Origin: Pseudomonas sp. P818
GTDB lineage: Bacteria; Pseudomonadota; Gammaproteobacteria; Pseudomonadales; Pseudomonadaceae
Direction of reading: 5' to 3'
Assembly: GCF_000418555.1 (NCBI RefSeq)
Contig: NZ_ATKM01000013.1
Span: 62,001 to 126,000 of the forward strand
Length of the DNA: 64,000 bases
Positions within the stretch are counted from its first letter, which is position 1, and every line of letters starts with the position of its first letter. The notes under the pieces were generated by a model. That model did not search any database and was not told where the DNA came from. It worked only from the letters and a program-made list of their open reading frames with translations. Positions 34,268 through 43,955 of the stretch are shown here, piece by piece. The translations under genes were made by a program, and so were the position numbers.

Positions 34268-35182
34268 CTACAAAACGATGCTCATGCCATCGAACGCGAC
34301 CTCGATGCCGTGGGCGTCCAGCTCGGCACGCTCGGGCGAATCCAAGTCGAGAATCGGGTTGGTGTTGTTGATATGGATAAGGATCTTACGTGCGGTCGGC
34401 AGACAGTCGAGCAACTCGATCATCCCGCCGGGACCGCTCTGGCAGAGGTGGCCCATCTCGCTGCCAAGCTTGTCGCCCACCTCGCATACGCGCATCTCGT
34501 CGTCGCGCCACAGCGTGCCGTCCACCAGCAAACAGTCGGCGCGGCGCATCCAGCCCAGCAGTTGCTCGTCCACCTGGCCCAGGCCGGGAGCGTAGAACAA
34601 GGTCCCCCCCGTGCGCAGGTCCTCGATGAACAGGCCAATGTTGTCGCCCGGATGCGGATCGCCGCGATGCGGCGAATAGGGCGGCGCACTGCTGCGCAGG
34701 GCGATGGCGGTGATGCGCAGCCCCGGACAGGCGGGGATGCTGAACGGCTTGGCGTCCAGCTCGATCAGCCGGTGCTGCAGGCCGCCGTTCCAGTGGCTGA
34801 GCATGTTGAACAGGGGAAAGCCGGTGGTCAGGTCCTGATGGACCATCTCGGTACACCAGACCTGATGCGGACAGCCTTCGCGCAGGGTCAACAGGCCCGT
34901 GCAATGGTCGATCTGGCTGTCGAGCAGGACGATGCCGGCGATCGCCGTGTCGCGCAGCTTGCGCGCAGGCTGCAGCGCCGGGAAGGCTTCGATCTGCGCG
35001 CGAATGTCAGGCGAGGCGTTGCACAGGATCCACTGCTCACCTTCATCGGAGATGGCGATGGACGACTGGGTGCGCGGCTGCGCCCGCAAGGTGCCGGCGC
35101 GCACGCCGCGGCAGTTGCGGCAGTTGCAGTTCCACTGGGGGAAACCGCCGCCGGCGGCGGAACCGAGAATCTGGATTTGCAT
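34268..35182 (-). CDS. pqqB: PQQ biosynthesis hydroxylase PqqB (MBL fold)
   Basis: 304 aa, standard length. [20 protein letters not shown] opens the protein, with the Cys-rich zinc-site residues, and [12 protein letters not shown] carries the modified MBL metal motif. PqqB is an iron-dependent hydroxylase acting on the tyrosine of the cross-linked Glu-Tyr. It lies 47 bp behind pqqA. Confidence 0.97.
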   Translation of the reverse strand: MQIQILGSAAGGGFPQWNCNCRNCRGVRAGTLRAQPRTQSSIAISDEGEQWILCNASPDIRAQIEAFPALQPARKLRDTAIAGIVLLDSQIDHCTGLLTLREGCPHQVWCTEMVHQDLTTGFPLFNMLSHWNGGLQHRLIELDAKPFSIPACPGLRITAIALRSSAPPYSPHRGDPHPGDNIGLFIEDLRTGGTLFYAPGLGQVDEQLLGWMRRADCLLVDGTLWRDDEMRVCEVGDKLGSEMGHLCQSGPGGMIELLDCLPTARKILIHINNTNPILDLDSPERAELDAHGIEVAFDGMSIVL

Positions 35183-35229
35183 GGCGGATTACCAGGGGGA
35201 TGCCCCGGACGCGCCGGGGCCAGGAGCGA

Positions 35230-35301
35230 TCAGCGGTTGGCGAAGTACATGGTCACTTCGAAGCCAATACGCAGGTCGGTGTAGGCGGGTTTAGTCCACA
35301 T
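35230..35301 (-). CDS. pqqA: PQQ precursor peptide PqqA
   Basis: 23 aa, [19 protein letters not shown]..., with Glu15 and Tyr19 in the E-V-T-M-Y motif, the two residues that become PQQ. GAGGACCGCACC stands before the start. It is the first gene of the pqqABCDEH-ercAS transcript. Confidence 0.97.
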
Positions 35302-35550
35302 GGTGCGGTCCTCTTTTTATGGCGCCGGGGCATTCCGGCACCCTCATTAAGCCCCCGCCAGGCAAGAGGCCAAATGGTACTTTGGGATGAATCGGCACTG
35401 GCATTGGTAGGTGCGTCCATTTAGTAGGAATGGATCGCGCTATGAAGGTTCCAGCGATCGCCCGGGCTGAAACATGCATCAATACAAAAGCACCTGGCGG
35501 AGTGTGGATGGCGCATTCGCGGTCAGGGTGAGCGCGATGTCAGTCAACCA
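35302..35550 (-). promoter_or_regulatory. pqqA upstream region with candidate regulator motifs
   Basis: Upstream of pqqA lie GGTACTTTGGG (35376-35386) and CATTGGTAG (35402-35410), matching the GGTA/TTTGG signature seen before other genes of this cluster. There is also an inverted repeat GCCGGGGCATTCCGGC near 35322-35337 in the 5' UTR. No clear -10 can be picked. Nothing else is seen up to the REP at 35551. Confidence 0.45.
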
Positions 35551-35615
35551 TCGCGGATAAATCCGCTCCTACCGGTCAGGCGCGCCTTTTCCGTAGGAGC
35601 GGATTTATCCGCGAT
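35551..35615. repeat. REP-like inverted pair
   Basis: TCGCGGATAAATCCGCTCCTAC and its inverted copy GTAGGAGCGGATTTATCCGCGA flank a 21-bp centre. The same unit recurs at 55415-55486. Confidence 0.9.
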
Positions 35616-35842
35616 CACGCTCAAGCCAAGGCAGAGCCAAACCTCAGCGCCAATAAAAAACGCGGCCGAAGCCGCGTCGCGATAAGGGTCTGCTGCCGTA
35701 CAGGCTGATGGCCGCCTGCAGATCCACCCGGGTAGGGTTCTTCGCCGTGCAAAGGCGGCGCGCCGGAGCGAGCGCGCCGCTATGTGGATGCATCGGAACT
35801 CAGAGTCTGCTCACGATCTCGCGAGATAGAGACCTACAAGGC

Positions 35843-35954
35843 AGAAACAGGCGAGAAAACGGAGTGTACTTTTGTCCGCATGACTCGCTTCGCTCGCCCC
35901 TCCGGGGCCGCACTGAAGTGCGTTGGCCGCAAGCGGCCTGCCGAGCCTGTTTCT
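35843..35954. repeat. Structured non-coding element with 10-bp enclosing stem
   Basis: Perfect inverted repeat AGAAACAGGC (35843-35852) / GCCTGTTTCT (35945-35954) encloses three perfect hairpins: GCCCC-TCC-GGGGC (35896-35908), CGCACT-GA-AGTGCG (35909-35922) and GGCCGC-AA-GCGGCC (35925-35938). It would fold as a multibranch RNA or DNA. No gene is seen from 35302 to 35995; this element plus the REP fill most of it. It could be a MITE-like repeat or a small RNA. Confidence 0.55.
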
Positions 35955-35995
35955 AACGCAGTAGGGCCGACGCGCAGCAGATCGTGGGCTGGCTC

Positions 35996-37516
<1,521 letters not shown>

Positions 37517-37630
37517 GATGCTGACCTCTCTTGTTGTCGGAGCCCGCTGCCAATCGGGGAAGCGAGTCATGGTTCGATCTTAGGAAGGCCCCCGCGACCT
37601 CGGTATGCGCCCATGGCACAGATCGTCTCG

Positions 37631-37683
37631 TCATTTGGTAGTAGAGCGGCGAGCGGTCTGGCACGGGTCATTTGGCAGCAAGG
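37631..37683 (-). promoter_or_regulatory. Candidate regulator sites upstream of exaC
   Basis: TTTGGTAGTA (37634-37643) and TTTGGCAGCAAGG (37671-37683) are two copies of the motif shared by the PQQ cluster, about 115-165 bp upstream of the exaC start. Confidence 0.5.
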
Positions 37684-37848
37684 TGGCAGGGCTGCGAAGG
37701 CTAAAGGCTAGACCCGTTCGCTTCGCCTTGCGTTCCCGGATACGAAAATTCGCCCCGTGACATTTCGAAGCAGCCAGCAACGGGCCAGTGGGAGCCGGAA
37801 ACGACGATGGCCGGACAAAGTCCGGCCATCGTCTGCCACATCAACCGA

Positions 37849-39624
37849 TCAGCGCTTGGCGACCAGCTCCTTCGGCAGCTTGAAGGTCCACAGCATGCCG
37901 CCCTGGTTCAGGTGCTTGACGCGCTTGGCCACCTCGCCGCCCCACAGCGGTACCGCACCACCCCAGCCGGAGAGCACCGAGACGTACTGCTCGCCGTCCA
38001 TCTCCCAGGTCACGGGCGAGCCGATCACGCCCGAGCCGGTCTGGAATTCCCAGACCTTCTCGCCGGTCTTGGCGTTGAACGCCTGCAGGTAGCCTTCCGG
38101 GTTACCGGTGAACACCAGGTTGCCCTTGGTGGTCAGCACCCCGCCCCACAGCGGCGCGTAGTTCTTGTGGCGCCAGACTTCCTTGCCGGTCTTCGGATCG
38201 ATGGCACGCAGCACACCGATGTAGTCCTCGTTCAGCGGCTTGATGGTGAAGCCGGCGCCCAGGTAGGCCGCGCCCTTCTTGTAGGCGATGTCCTCGTTCC
38301 AGATGTCCATGCCCCATTCGTTGGACGGCACATAGAACAGGCCGGTGTCCTGGCTGTAGGCCATGGGCATCCAGTTCTTCGCGCCGAGGAAAGCCGGCGC
38401 GGCGAACACGCTCTTGCCCTTCTCTGCCGCGCTCGGCGAACCCGGGCGGTTGCTGTCGTCGTAGATCGGCCGGCCGTTCTTGTCCAGGCCCTTGGCCCAG
38501 GTGATCTTGTCGACGAAGGGGAAGCCGCGGATGAACTTGCCGTTGGTACGGTCAAGCACGTAGAAGAAGCCGTTACGGTCAGCGGTGGCCGCCGCCTTGA
38601 TGGTCTTGCCGCCTTCCTGGTAGTCGAAGGACACCAGCTCGTTGACGCCGTCGAAGTCCCAGCCGTCGTGCGGGGTGGTCTGGAAGTGCCACTTGATGCT
38701 GCCATCGTCCGGGTTCAGGGCGAGGCGCGAGGACGAGTAGAGGTTGTCACCCGGGCGCAGGTGCGAGTTCCACGGCGCCGGGTTGCCAGTGCCGAAGAAC
38801 AGCAGGTTGGTGTCGGCGTCGTAGTAGCCGCCCAGCCAGGGCGCGGCACCGCCGGTCTTCCACAGGTCGCCCGGCCAGGTCTTGCCGGCCTCGCCGCCGC
38901 TGATACCGTTCTCGACGGCCTTGCCGTCCTTGTAGACGTAGCCCATGTGGCCTTCGACGGTCGGACGACTCCACAGCAGGTCGCCATTCTTCGGGTCATA
39001 GGCTTCGATCTTGCCGACCACGCCGAACTCGCCACCGGAGACGCCGGTGATCAGCTTGCCACCCACCACCAGCGGCGCGGCGGTGATCGAATAACCGGCC
39101 TTGTGATCAGCCACGCGCTTGCTCCACACCACCTTGCCGCTGTCCTTGTTCAGCGCCACCAGCTTGGCGTCCAGGGTGCCGAAGATCACCAGATCGTCGT
39201 ACAGGGCGACACCACGGTTGATCACGTCGCAGCAAGGGCGAATGTCGTCCGGCAAGCGGGCTTCGTACTGCCACAGCTCACGCCCGGTGCGCGCATCGAC
39301 GGCGAACACCCGCGAATAGGAGGCGGTGACGTACATAACGCCGTCCTTGATCAGCGGCTGCGCCTGCTGGCCGCGCTGCTTCTCACCGCCGAAGGACATG
39401 GTCCAGACCGGGCGCAGCTCCTTGACGTTCTGATCGTTGAGGATGTTCAGCGGGCTGTAGCGCTGGCCCTGCAGACCGAGGCCGTTGGTGACGATCTCGT
39501 TGGTGGTGGTGGCGTCCTTGAGAATCTCGGCGTCGGTGACCGCCAGCGCGGCGGCGGACGGCAACAGCATGGCGGCACAGAGTGCGGTGAGGAGGAAAGG
39601 CTGGCGAAGACCGGCGTGTTTCAT
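37849..39624 (-). CDS. pedH: Quinoprotein alcohol dehydrogenase, lanthanide type (PedH-like)
   Basis: 591 aa with a Sec signal (residues 1-29, ending AALAV). Eight-bladed PQQ propeller with vicinal disulfide Cys131-Cys132 in RPCCDV and repeated GxLxW-type tryptophan-docking motifs. The catalytic Asp323 is followed two residues later by Asp325 (WDFDGVNEL). This extra Asp is the established marker of lanthanide-binding enzymes such as XoxF and PedH. The periplasmic enzyme oxidises alcohols and aldehydes and passes electrons to cytochrome c550. ATG 39624 gives a clean signal peptide. It is transcribed alone, away from the calcium enzyme at 43956. Confidence 0.92.
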   Translation of the reverse strand: MKHAGLRQPFLLTALCAAMLLPSAAALAVTDAEILKDATTTNEIVTNGLGLQGQRYSPLNILNDQNVKELRPVWTMSFGGEKQRGQQAQPLIKDGVMYVTASYSRVFAVDARTGRELWQYEARLPDDIRPCCDVINRGVALYDDLVIFGTLDAKLVALNKDSGKVVWSKRVADHKAGYSITAAPLVVGGKLITGVSGGEFGVVGKIEAYDPKNGDLLWSRPTVEGHMGYVYKDGKAVENGISGGEAGKTWPGDLWKTGGAAPWLGGYYDADTNLLFFGTGNPAPWNSHLRPGDNLYSSSRLALNPDDGSIKWHFQTTPHDGWDFDGVNELVSFDYQEGGKTIKAAATADRNGFFYVLDRTNGKFIRGFPFVDKITWAKGLDKNGRPIYDDSNRPGSPSAAEKGKSVFAAPAFLGAKNWMPMAYSQDTGLFYVPSNEWGMDIWNEDIAYKKGAAYLGAGFTIKPLNEDYIGVLRAIDPKTGKEVWRHKNYAPLWGGVLTTKGNLVFTGNPEGYLQAFNAKTGEKVWEFQTGSGVIGSPVTWEMDGEQYVSVLSGWGGAVPLWGGEVAKRVKHLNQGGMLWTFKLPKELVAKR

Positions 39625-39738
39625 TGCGGCTACCTCTGCGGGTTCATTGTTATTGCCGGGAATTTTTCCCGGTCTGCCGCAAATTCTTGGCTCGCACAGG
39701 CCACCCAACAATTGCACCCCCAGCCGATTTTCCTCGTT

Positions 39739-39754
39739 CCTTGGTAGCAATACC
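39739..39754 (-). promoter_or_regulatory. Candidate regulator site upstream of pedH
   Basis: CCTTGGTAGCAATACC, about 115 bp above the pedH start, matches the shared cluster motif. It lies between pedH and the divergent gene at 39842. Confidence 0.5.
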
Positions 39755-39841
39755 TGCTCCACAGCCTGCGATCATGACGATTGCGGCGGCCCCAGCTTTG
39801 CCGGACACTTGGCCGCCTGCACATTCTGATCGGAGACGCCC

Positions 39842-40228
39842 GTGCCCCATCCTCGCCAGGAAATTCTCAACCATCCCGATGCACTGGACTGCACTGTCTA
39901 TCGTCCCGACGAGCAGGACCCGGATGCCGAAGAGCAGGACCTGGGCGACGGCAAGGTCCTGATCACCGGCGCCTTCGAGCCGCCGCAGGACTGGGACGCG
40001 CACCAACGCGAGGACTACTACGGCGAAGAAGATCCCACCCACTTCGTCACGGCCCATATCGAATGCCTGGCCAAGCCGGCGACTCGGGATTTCTTCATGC
40101 CCGAGAGCGGTGACTATGTGGCCGTGCAGTCCAACCTGGGCGAAGTGGTGATGTATTACGTCTATGACCACGAAGAGACCGAGCACGGCCGTCATTACGT
40201 GCTGATTCGTGATGACGAAGAGCTCTGA
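39842..40228 (+). CDS. Conserved Pseudomonas protein, acidic, unknown function
   Basis: 128 aa from GTG 39842. Very acidic (many Asp/Glu, DEQDPDAEEQDLGDG), with a mixed beta C-terminus (GEVVMYYVYDHEETEHGRHYVLIRDDEE). No signal peptide. Divergent from pedH. I do not recognise a domain; a similar short protein occurs in other pseudomonads. Confidence 0.6.
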   Translation: MPHPRQEILNHPDALDCTVYRPDEQDPDAEEQDLGDGKVLITGAFEPPQDWDAHQREDYYGEEDPTHFVTAHIECLAKPATRDFFMPESGDYVAVQSNLGEVVMYYVYDHEETEHGRHYVLIRDDEEL

Positions 40229-40237
40229 TCGCTGAGC

Positions 40238-40445
40238 GTGGGAGGCGCTTCAGCGGCGACACTCTTATACGCAAGTCGCGGCTAAAGCCCCTCCCACAAG
40301 AGCAGCCTGTAGCCCGGATGAAATCCGGGGATAGCGAGCATATTTCTCCCGGATTTCATCCGGGCTACGAAGCCGGCATAAGAGTGGAAGGCGCTTTAGC
40401 GGCGATATCTTCCTGCACAGGTCGCGGCTGAAGCCCCTCCCACAG
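40238..40445. repeat. Cluster of three REP-type palindromes
   Basis: Three inverted pairs stand side by side: GTGGGAGGCGCTTCAGCGGCGAC with its partner (40238-40297), GTAGCCCGGATGAAATCCGG with its inverted copy (40309-40369), and a second GGAGGCGC/GCCCCTCCCAC unit (about 40385-40445). They fill the gap between two convergent genes and probably act in transcript ends. Confidence 0.85.
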
Positions 40446-40468
40446 GCCCCCTACAGCACCGCACGCCG

Positions 40469-41398
40469 CTAATCCTGACGATCCACCCGCGCCATGGCGT
40501 TGCGCTCGTAGCGCGGGTAGAGATGGCTAACGCTGCGGATCAGCTCATAACGCGACAGATTCACCTGGGCGAAGCGCGCGGGGATGGGCGCGCGGATCAA
40601 TTCGTTCATCTCCGCGCCCTGCTCCGCTCCCTGACGCAGCAAGCCATCGAGCCAGCCCAGGTAATCACGCATCTGCACGAACGGCGCTGCATCGCTGGTC
40701 ACCGGGCCATGGCCGGGCACGATCTGCTTCCATGGCATCGCTTCGAGCCGATCCAGATCGGCCAGCCACACGTCCAGCCCGGGGCTGTTCGGTGTGGTCA
40801 GCGCGCGCTGGTAGAACAGGATATCGCCAGCGAACAACACGCCCGTACGCTCATCCAGAATCGCCAGATCGGCGCCGGTGTGGCCGCGCAGCGCCAGCAG
40901 TTGCAGGCGCCTGCCGCCAATTTCCAGCGTGCCCTCCTGCACCTCCTCGCTGGGCAACACCACCTCGGTGCCGCGCATCCAGTCGCCGACCAGGCGGTAC
41001 ATGTTCTCTGCCATGGCGTCGCCCTGTTCGGCCAGCAATCGGGTGGTCTCGGGTAACGCAGCGATGGGGACGCCGGCGAAAGCCTGGTTGCCCAGCACAT
41101 GATCGGGATGATGGTGAGTCAGCAGTACGCGCACCACCGGCTTGCCGGTGGCCTTCTCGATGCTCTGGCGCAGCGCCTCGCCGTAGCGCCGCGACGGCCC
41201 GGTGTCGATCACTACCACTCCGTCCGCGGTTTCGATGAAGCCGACGTTGACGATATTGCCGCCATTTTCCGCCGCGAAATTGTCGGTGCTGCCTTCCAGC
41301 AGCCAGACGCCATCAGCGATCTGCCGGGGTTGCAGCTGGTAATCGAGTGCCTGTGCCAGACTGGCGAACAGGCAGGTCAGCAGTAGCACCCAACGCAT
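40469..41398 (-). CDS. Quinoprotein relay system zinc metallohydrolase (MBL fold)
   Basis: 309 aa with signal peptide (residues 1-18). THHHPDH (His95-His97, Asp99-His100) and downstream GHTGADL and VPGHGPV give the MBL zinc site. This family, named from its co-occurrence with quinoprotein dehydrogenases, is periplasmic and of unknown substrate. It is followed on the same strand by the SoxYZ-like and binding-protein genes as in P. putida. Confidence 0.88.
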   Translation of the reverse strand: MRWVLLLTCLFASLAQALDYQLQPRQIADGVWLLEGSTDNFAAENGGNIVNVGFIETADGVVVIDTGPSRRYGEALRQSIEKATGKPVVRVLLTHHHPDHVLGNQAFAGVPIAALPETTRLLAEQGDAMAENMYRLVGDWMRGTEVVLPSEEVQEGTLEIGGRRLQLLALRGHTGADLAILDERTGVLFAGDILFYQRALTTPNSPGLDVWLADLDRLEAMPWKQIVPGHGPVTSDAAPFVQMRDYLGWLDGLLRQGAEQGAEMNELIRAPIPARFAQVNLSRYELIRSVSHLYPRYERNAMARVDRQD

Positions 41399-41453
41399 GG
41401 AGGCCTCCTAAATGGGGTTGGTGCGCACGGCGCACCCTACCGGCGGGCCGCGT

Positions 41454-42203
41454 TCAGAACGCGGCCTGGAATTCGTTGCCGTTGTTGTCGCGCAGCCAGA
41501 CTTCGGCCTGCTGATCGCCCCGCAGATCGAAGGTCAGCGTCGGGTTCTCGCTGACCGCCGGGAACAATTCGATACGCCCCAGCACCTGGCCCTCGGCATC
41601 GCGCAGCTCGGCTTCCTCGATGTAGAACTCGGGGATGCCGCCGACCAGGCCGTTGTCCATCGGGTGCGACACCTGCAGGCGCAGGCGGCTGTCCTCACCG
41701 CGTACGAAGCGCTTGCCCAGCACCTGGCCCAGGCGCTCTTCCCAGCCAGCCTCGGCACGCACCACGCTGGGCGCGGTGCAACCGCCGCCTGCCGCCTCGA
41801 CGCGAGCCGAGCCGATATGCCAGACGCCATCGTCGGTGAGCACCGCAGCACGAATCGGCGTGGCCTGCTCGACGCGGATACGGATGGCCAGGCTCGGCTC
41901 AAGCTCGGCGCCGGGGGTGAAATCGAGAATACGCGGGATGGGGTTGAGTTCGGCCCAGGCCAGAATACGTTTGACCTTGCCGCGGTAGGCGCTGGCATCG
42001 ATCTGGATCGGCACCTGGCGCGCATCCTCGGCGAATGGTGGCACCTCGAGGCGAACCCTGTCGTCGAAAACGAAAGCCTCACCGTTCAGCAGACGCTGGT
42101 GGTAGTAATCCCACATTACCGAAGCGACCGGATCGGGCGCGGCCGCCCGCGCTTCCCAGGCCCAGGCAAACAGGGCCAGCAACATCAGGCTACGCCAATC
42201 CAT
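41454..42203 (-). CDS. Quinoprotein-associated SoxYZ-like carrier
   Basis: 249 aa with a signal peptide (MDWRSLMLLALFAWAWEARA). A SoxY-like beta domain carries the GGGCTAPSV motif, whose Cys (about 142) is the presumed carrier residue. A SoxZ-like C-terminal beta domain follows (VSHPMDNGLVGG...PTLTFDL). These fused SoxYZ proteins accompany PQQ dehydrogenases; their cargo is not known. It lies between the MBL hydrolase and the binding protein genes. Confidence 0.85.
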   Translation of the reverse strand: MDWRSLMLLALFAWAWEARAAAPDPVASVMWDYYHQRLLNGEAFVFDDRVRLEVPPFAEDARQVPIQIDASAYRGKVKRILAWAELNPIPRILDFTPGAELEPSLAIRIRVEQATPIRAAVLTDDGVWHIGSARVEAAGGGCTAPSVVRAEAGWEERLGQVLGKRFVRGEDSRLRLQVSHPMDNGLVGGIPEFYIEEAELRDAEGQVLGRIELFPAVSENPTLTFDLRGDQQAEVWLRDNNGNEFQAAF

Positions 42204-42224
42204 CGCCCACCTCCGGCTCGACTC

Positions 42225-43097
42225 TTATTGGTATTGTTCAGGCCTCTCGAAGCGCAGCCCGTAGCGTGCATACAGGCGCTCGAGCGAACCATCGAGAATC
42301 AGGCTTTCCAGCTGTTCTTCCAGGGCATAGGCAAGCTGACGATTGGTCTCGTGCACCGCCATGCCGATTTCCCAGATCTGCCGGCCCATGTCCGGGTAGG
42401 CGTTCTCGGCCAACGCCAGTTGCGGGTCATTGGCCTCGTGCACCAGCCAGTCCACCTCGCCACGCAGCGCCATCACTGCATCCACCTCACCACCCTGCAT
42501 GGCGGCAAATGCCTGCTTCGGCGTCGGGTAGTGTCGGGTTTCCTGGCTGAGCATGCCGCTGTGCACCGAGCTCAGGTAGAACGAGGGCACGCTCTCGACC
42601 TCCACCCCGACCGGGTGCTGACGCAAGGCATGGATACTCGGCACCTCGGGCAGGCGCCGACGATCGAAGGCCAGCTGCCAGCGCTCGCGCTGATAGGGGC
42701 CGAACATCACCACGCGCTCGTTGACCAGTTCGCCCAACTCGTTGCGCAACTGCGCGTAGTCACGGTCGTAAGGCACGCGCAGCATCACATCGGCCAGCTG
42801 GCCCTGCGCGGTCACCCGGCCACGCCAGATGTAGTCGCGCAGGTCGTCGTCTAGCTTCTCACCCGGCGGCGCCCACATCAGTTCCAGCTTGAGGCCAAGC
42901 CCTTCTGCCAGTGCCTTGGCCAGCTCGTAGTCGACACCGCGCGGCTGACCGCCCTCCTCATAACTGTAGGGCGGGAAGTTCTGGTACAGCGCCACACGCA
43001 GAGTGCCCGACTCGATGATGCGGTCGAAATCACGCACCTGCGCCTGGGCTGTGCCCAGGCAAAGCAGCAGGCCACACAGATGGATCAGCCGGCGCAT
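42225..43097 (-). CDS. Quinoprotein-associated periplasmic binding protein (MoxJ/XoxJ-like)
   Basis: 290 aa from ATG 43097 with signal peptide (LIHLCGLLLCLGTAQA). A type 2 periplasmic binding fold (LRVALYQNFPPYSYEEGG..., GVDYELAKALAEGLGLKLELMW). XoxJ/MoxJ proteins are thought to help mature the dehydrogenase or activate it. An upstream in-frame start would add a second hydrophobic stretch and is less likely. It lies 148 bp behind exaB. Confidence 0.85.
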   Translation of the reverse strand: MRRLIHLCGLLLCLGTAQAQVRDFDRIIESGTLRVALYQNFPPYSYEEGGQPRGVDYELAKALAEGLGLKLELMWAPPGEKLDDDLRDYIWRGRVTAQGQLADVMLRVPYDRDYAQLRNELGELVNERVVMFGPYQRERWQLAFDRRRLPEVPSIHALRQHPVGVEVESVPSFYLSSVHSGMLSQETRHYPTPKQAFAAMQGGEVDAVMALRGEVDWLVHEANDPQLALAENAYPDMGRQIWEIGMAVHETNRQLAYALEEQLESLILDGSLERLYARYGLRFERPEQYQ

Positions 43098-43245
43098 GAC
43101 GCGAGCGCTTATGAAGAAATCGTCGCGAGCGATGGCAGGTCGCGCTTCGCAGGAGCGCAGCAAGCGGAATGCATTGAAATACATGAGCATTGCGAGCACC
43201 GCCGAAACGCGAGATGCCGAGCGCAGCAGATTCATCATCAAGCGC

Positions 43246-43665
43246 TTACTCCTCGACGTGCACACTCTCCAGATAGGTACGCACCGCCCACAGGGCTTCC
43301 TGGCTCAGGTAATCGGCCATCTTCGGCATGTACACGCGCCCATCGCGCACCGCGCCGTGAATCACCCGCTCCTTGAACCATTCGTCACCGCTGGCGCCCA
43401 GCTCCAGCAGGCGCAGGTCCGGAGCGATACCGCCGGACTTGGCTTCCAGGCCATGGCAGGCGGCGCAGTTCTGGTTGTAGGCAGAGGAGCCGATCTCGAT
43501 GGCGCGTGGATTGTCGCGATAGGGGTTTTCGTCCAGCCATTCCTCACCCAGTGGCTCCAGGCCGTCGGTGTTCACTGCCTGCGGTACCACATCGCCGTGC
43601 GCCCAGAGATTGGTCGACGCGGCGAGCAGCAGCAACGCCAGGGTGGATTGGATCTTCTTGTTCAT
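43246..43665 (-). CDS. exaB: Cytochrome c550 (ExaB/PedF)
   Basis: 139 aa with signal peptide (residues 1-22). One heme site CAACH (Cys67, Cys70, His71) and an axial Met in YMPKMADYL. It takes electrons from the quinoprotein alcohol dehydrogenases. It is divergent from exaA, sharing a 290-bp control region, as in the P. aeruginosa exaAB arrangement. Confidence 0.94.
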   Translation of the reverse strand: MNKKIQSTLALLLLAASTNLWAHGDVVPQAVNTDGLEPLGEEWLDENPYRDNPRAIEIGSSAYNQNCAACHGLEAKSGGIAPDLRLLELGASGDEWFKERVIHGAVRDGRVYMPKMADYLSQEALWAVRTYLESVHVEE

Positions 43666-43754
43666 GGCTAGGACCTCATCTAATGCACGCAAGACAGCCC
43701 GTTCAGAGCTTGTGGCGATCATCTTAGAAAGGCCGCGCAACGCGCCGAATGCTG

Positions 43755-43826
43755 CTTTGGTGGTCGCGTTCTAGTCCCTTGGTAGTAGGGCTTGGGTCGG
43801 GGGGCTGGCGATGCCTTGGCAGCAAG
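43755..43826. promoter_or_regulatory. exaA/exaB divergent control region with three motif copies
   Basis: CTTTGGTGGTC (43755-43765), CCCTTGGTAGTAGGG (43776-43790) and CCTTGGCAGCAAG (43814-43826) stand between the divergent exaA and exaB genes. The spacing and density suggest binding of a LuxR-type response regulator such as EraR/PedR2 or ErbR. No clear -35/-10 pair is evident. Confidence 0.5.
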
Positions 43827-43955
43827 TCCAAGTCATGCCCCGACTGGGAAATCCTCCCGGTGAAGGCGGGAGTTTTTCCGTAGGCGCAAAGGTGGCCGGG
43901 TACCACCATCGACTTGCCACTGCGGCGATCACTTTCTTCAACGGGAAGCACAACC

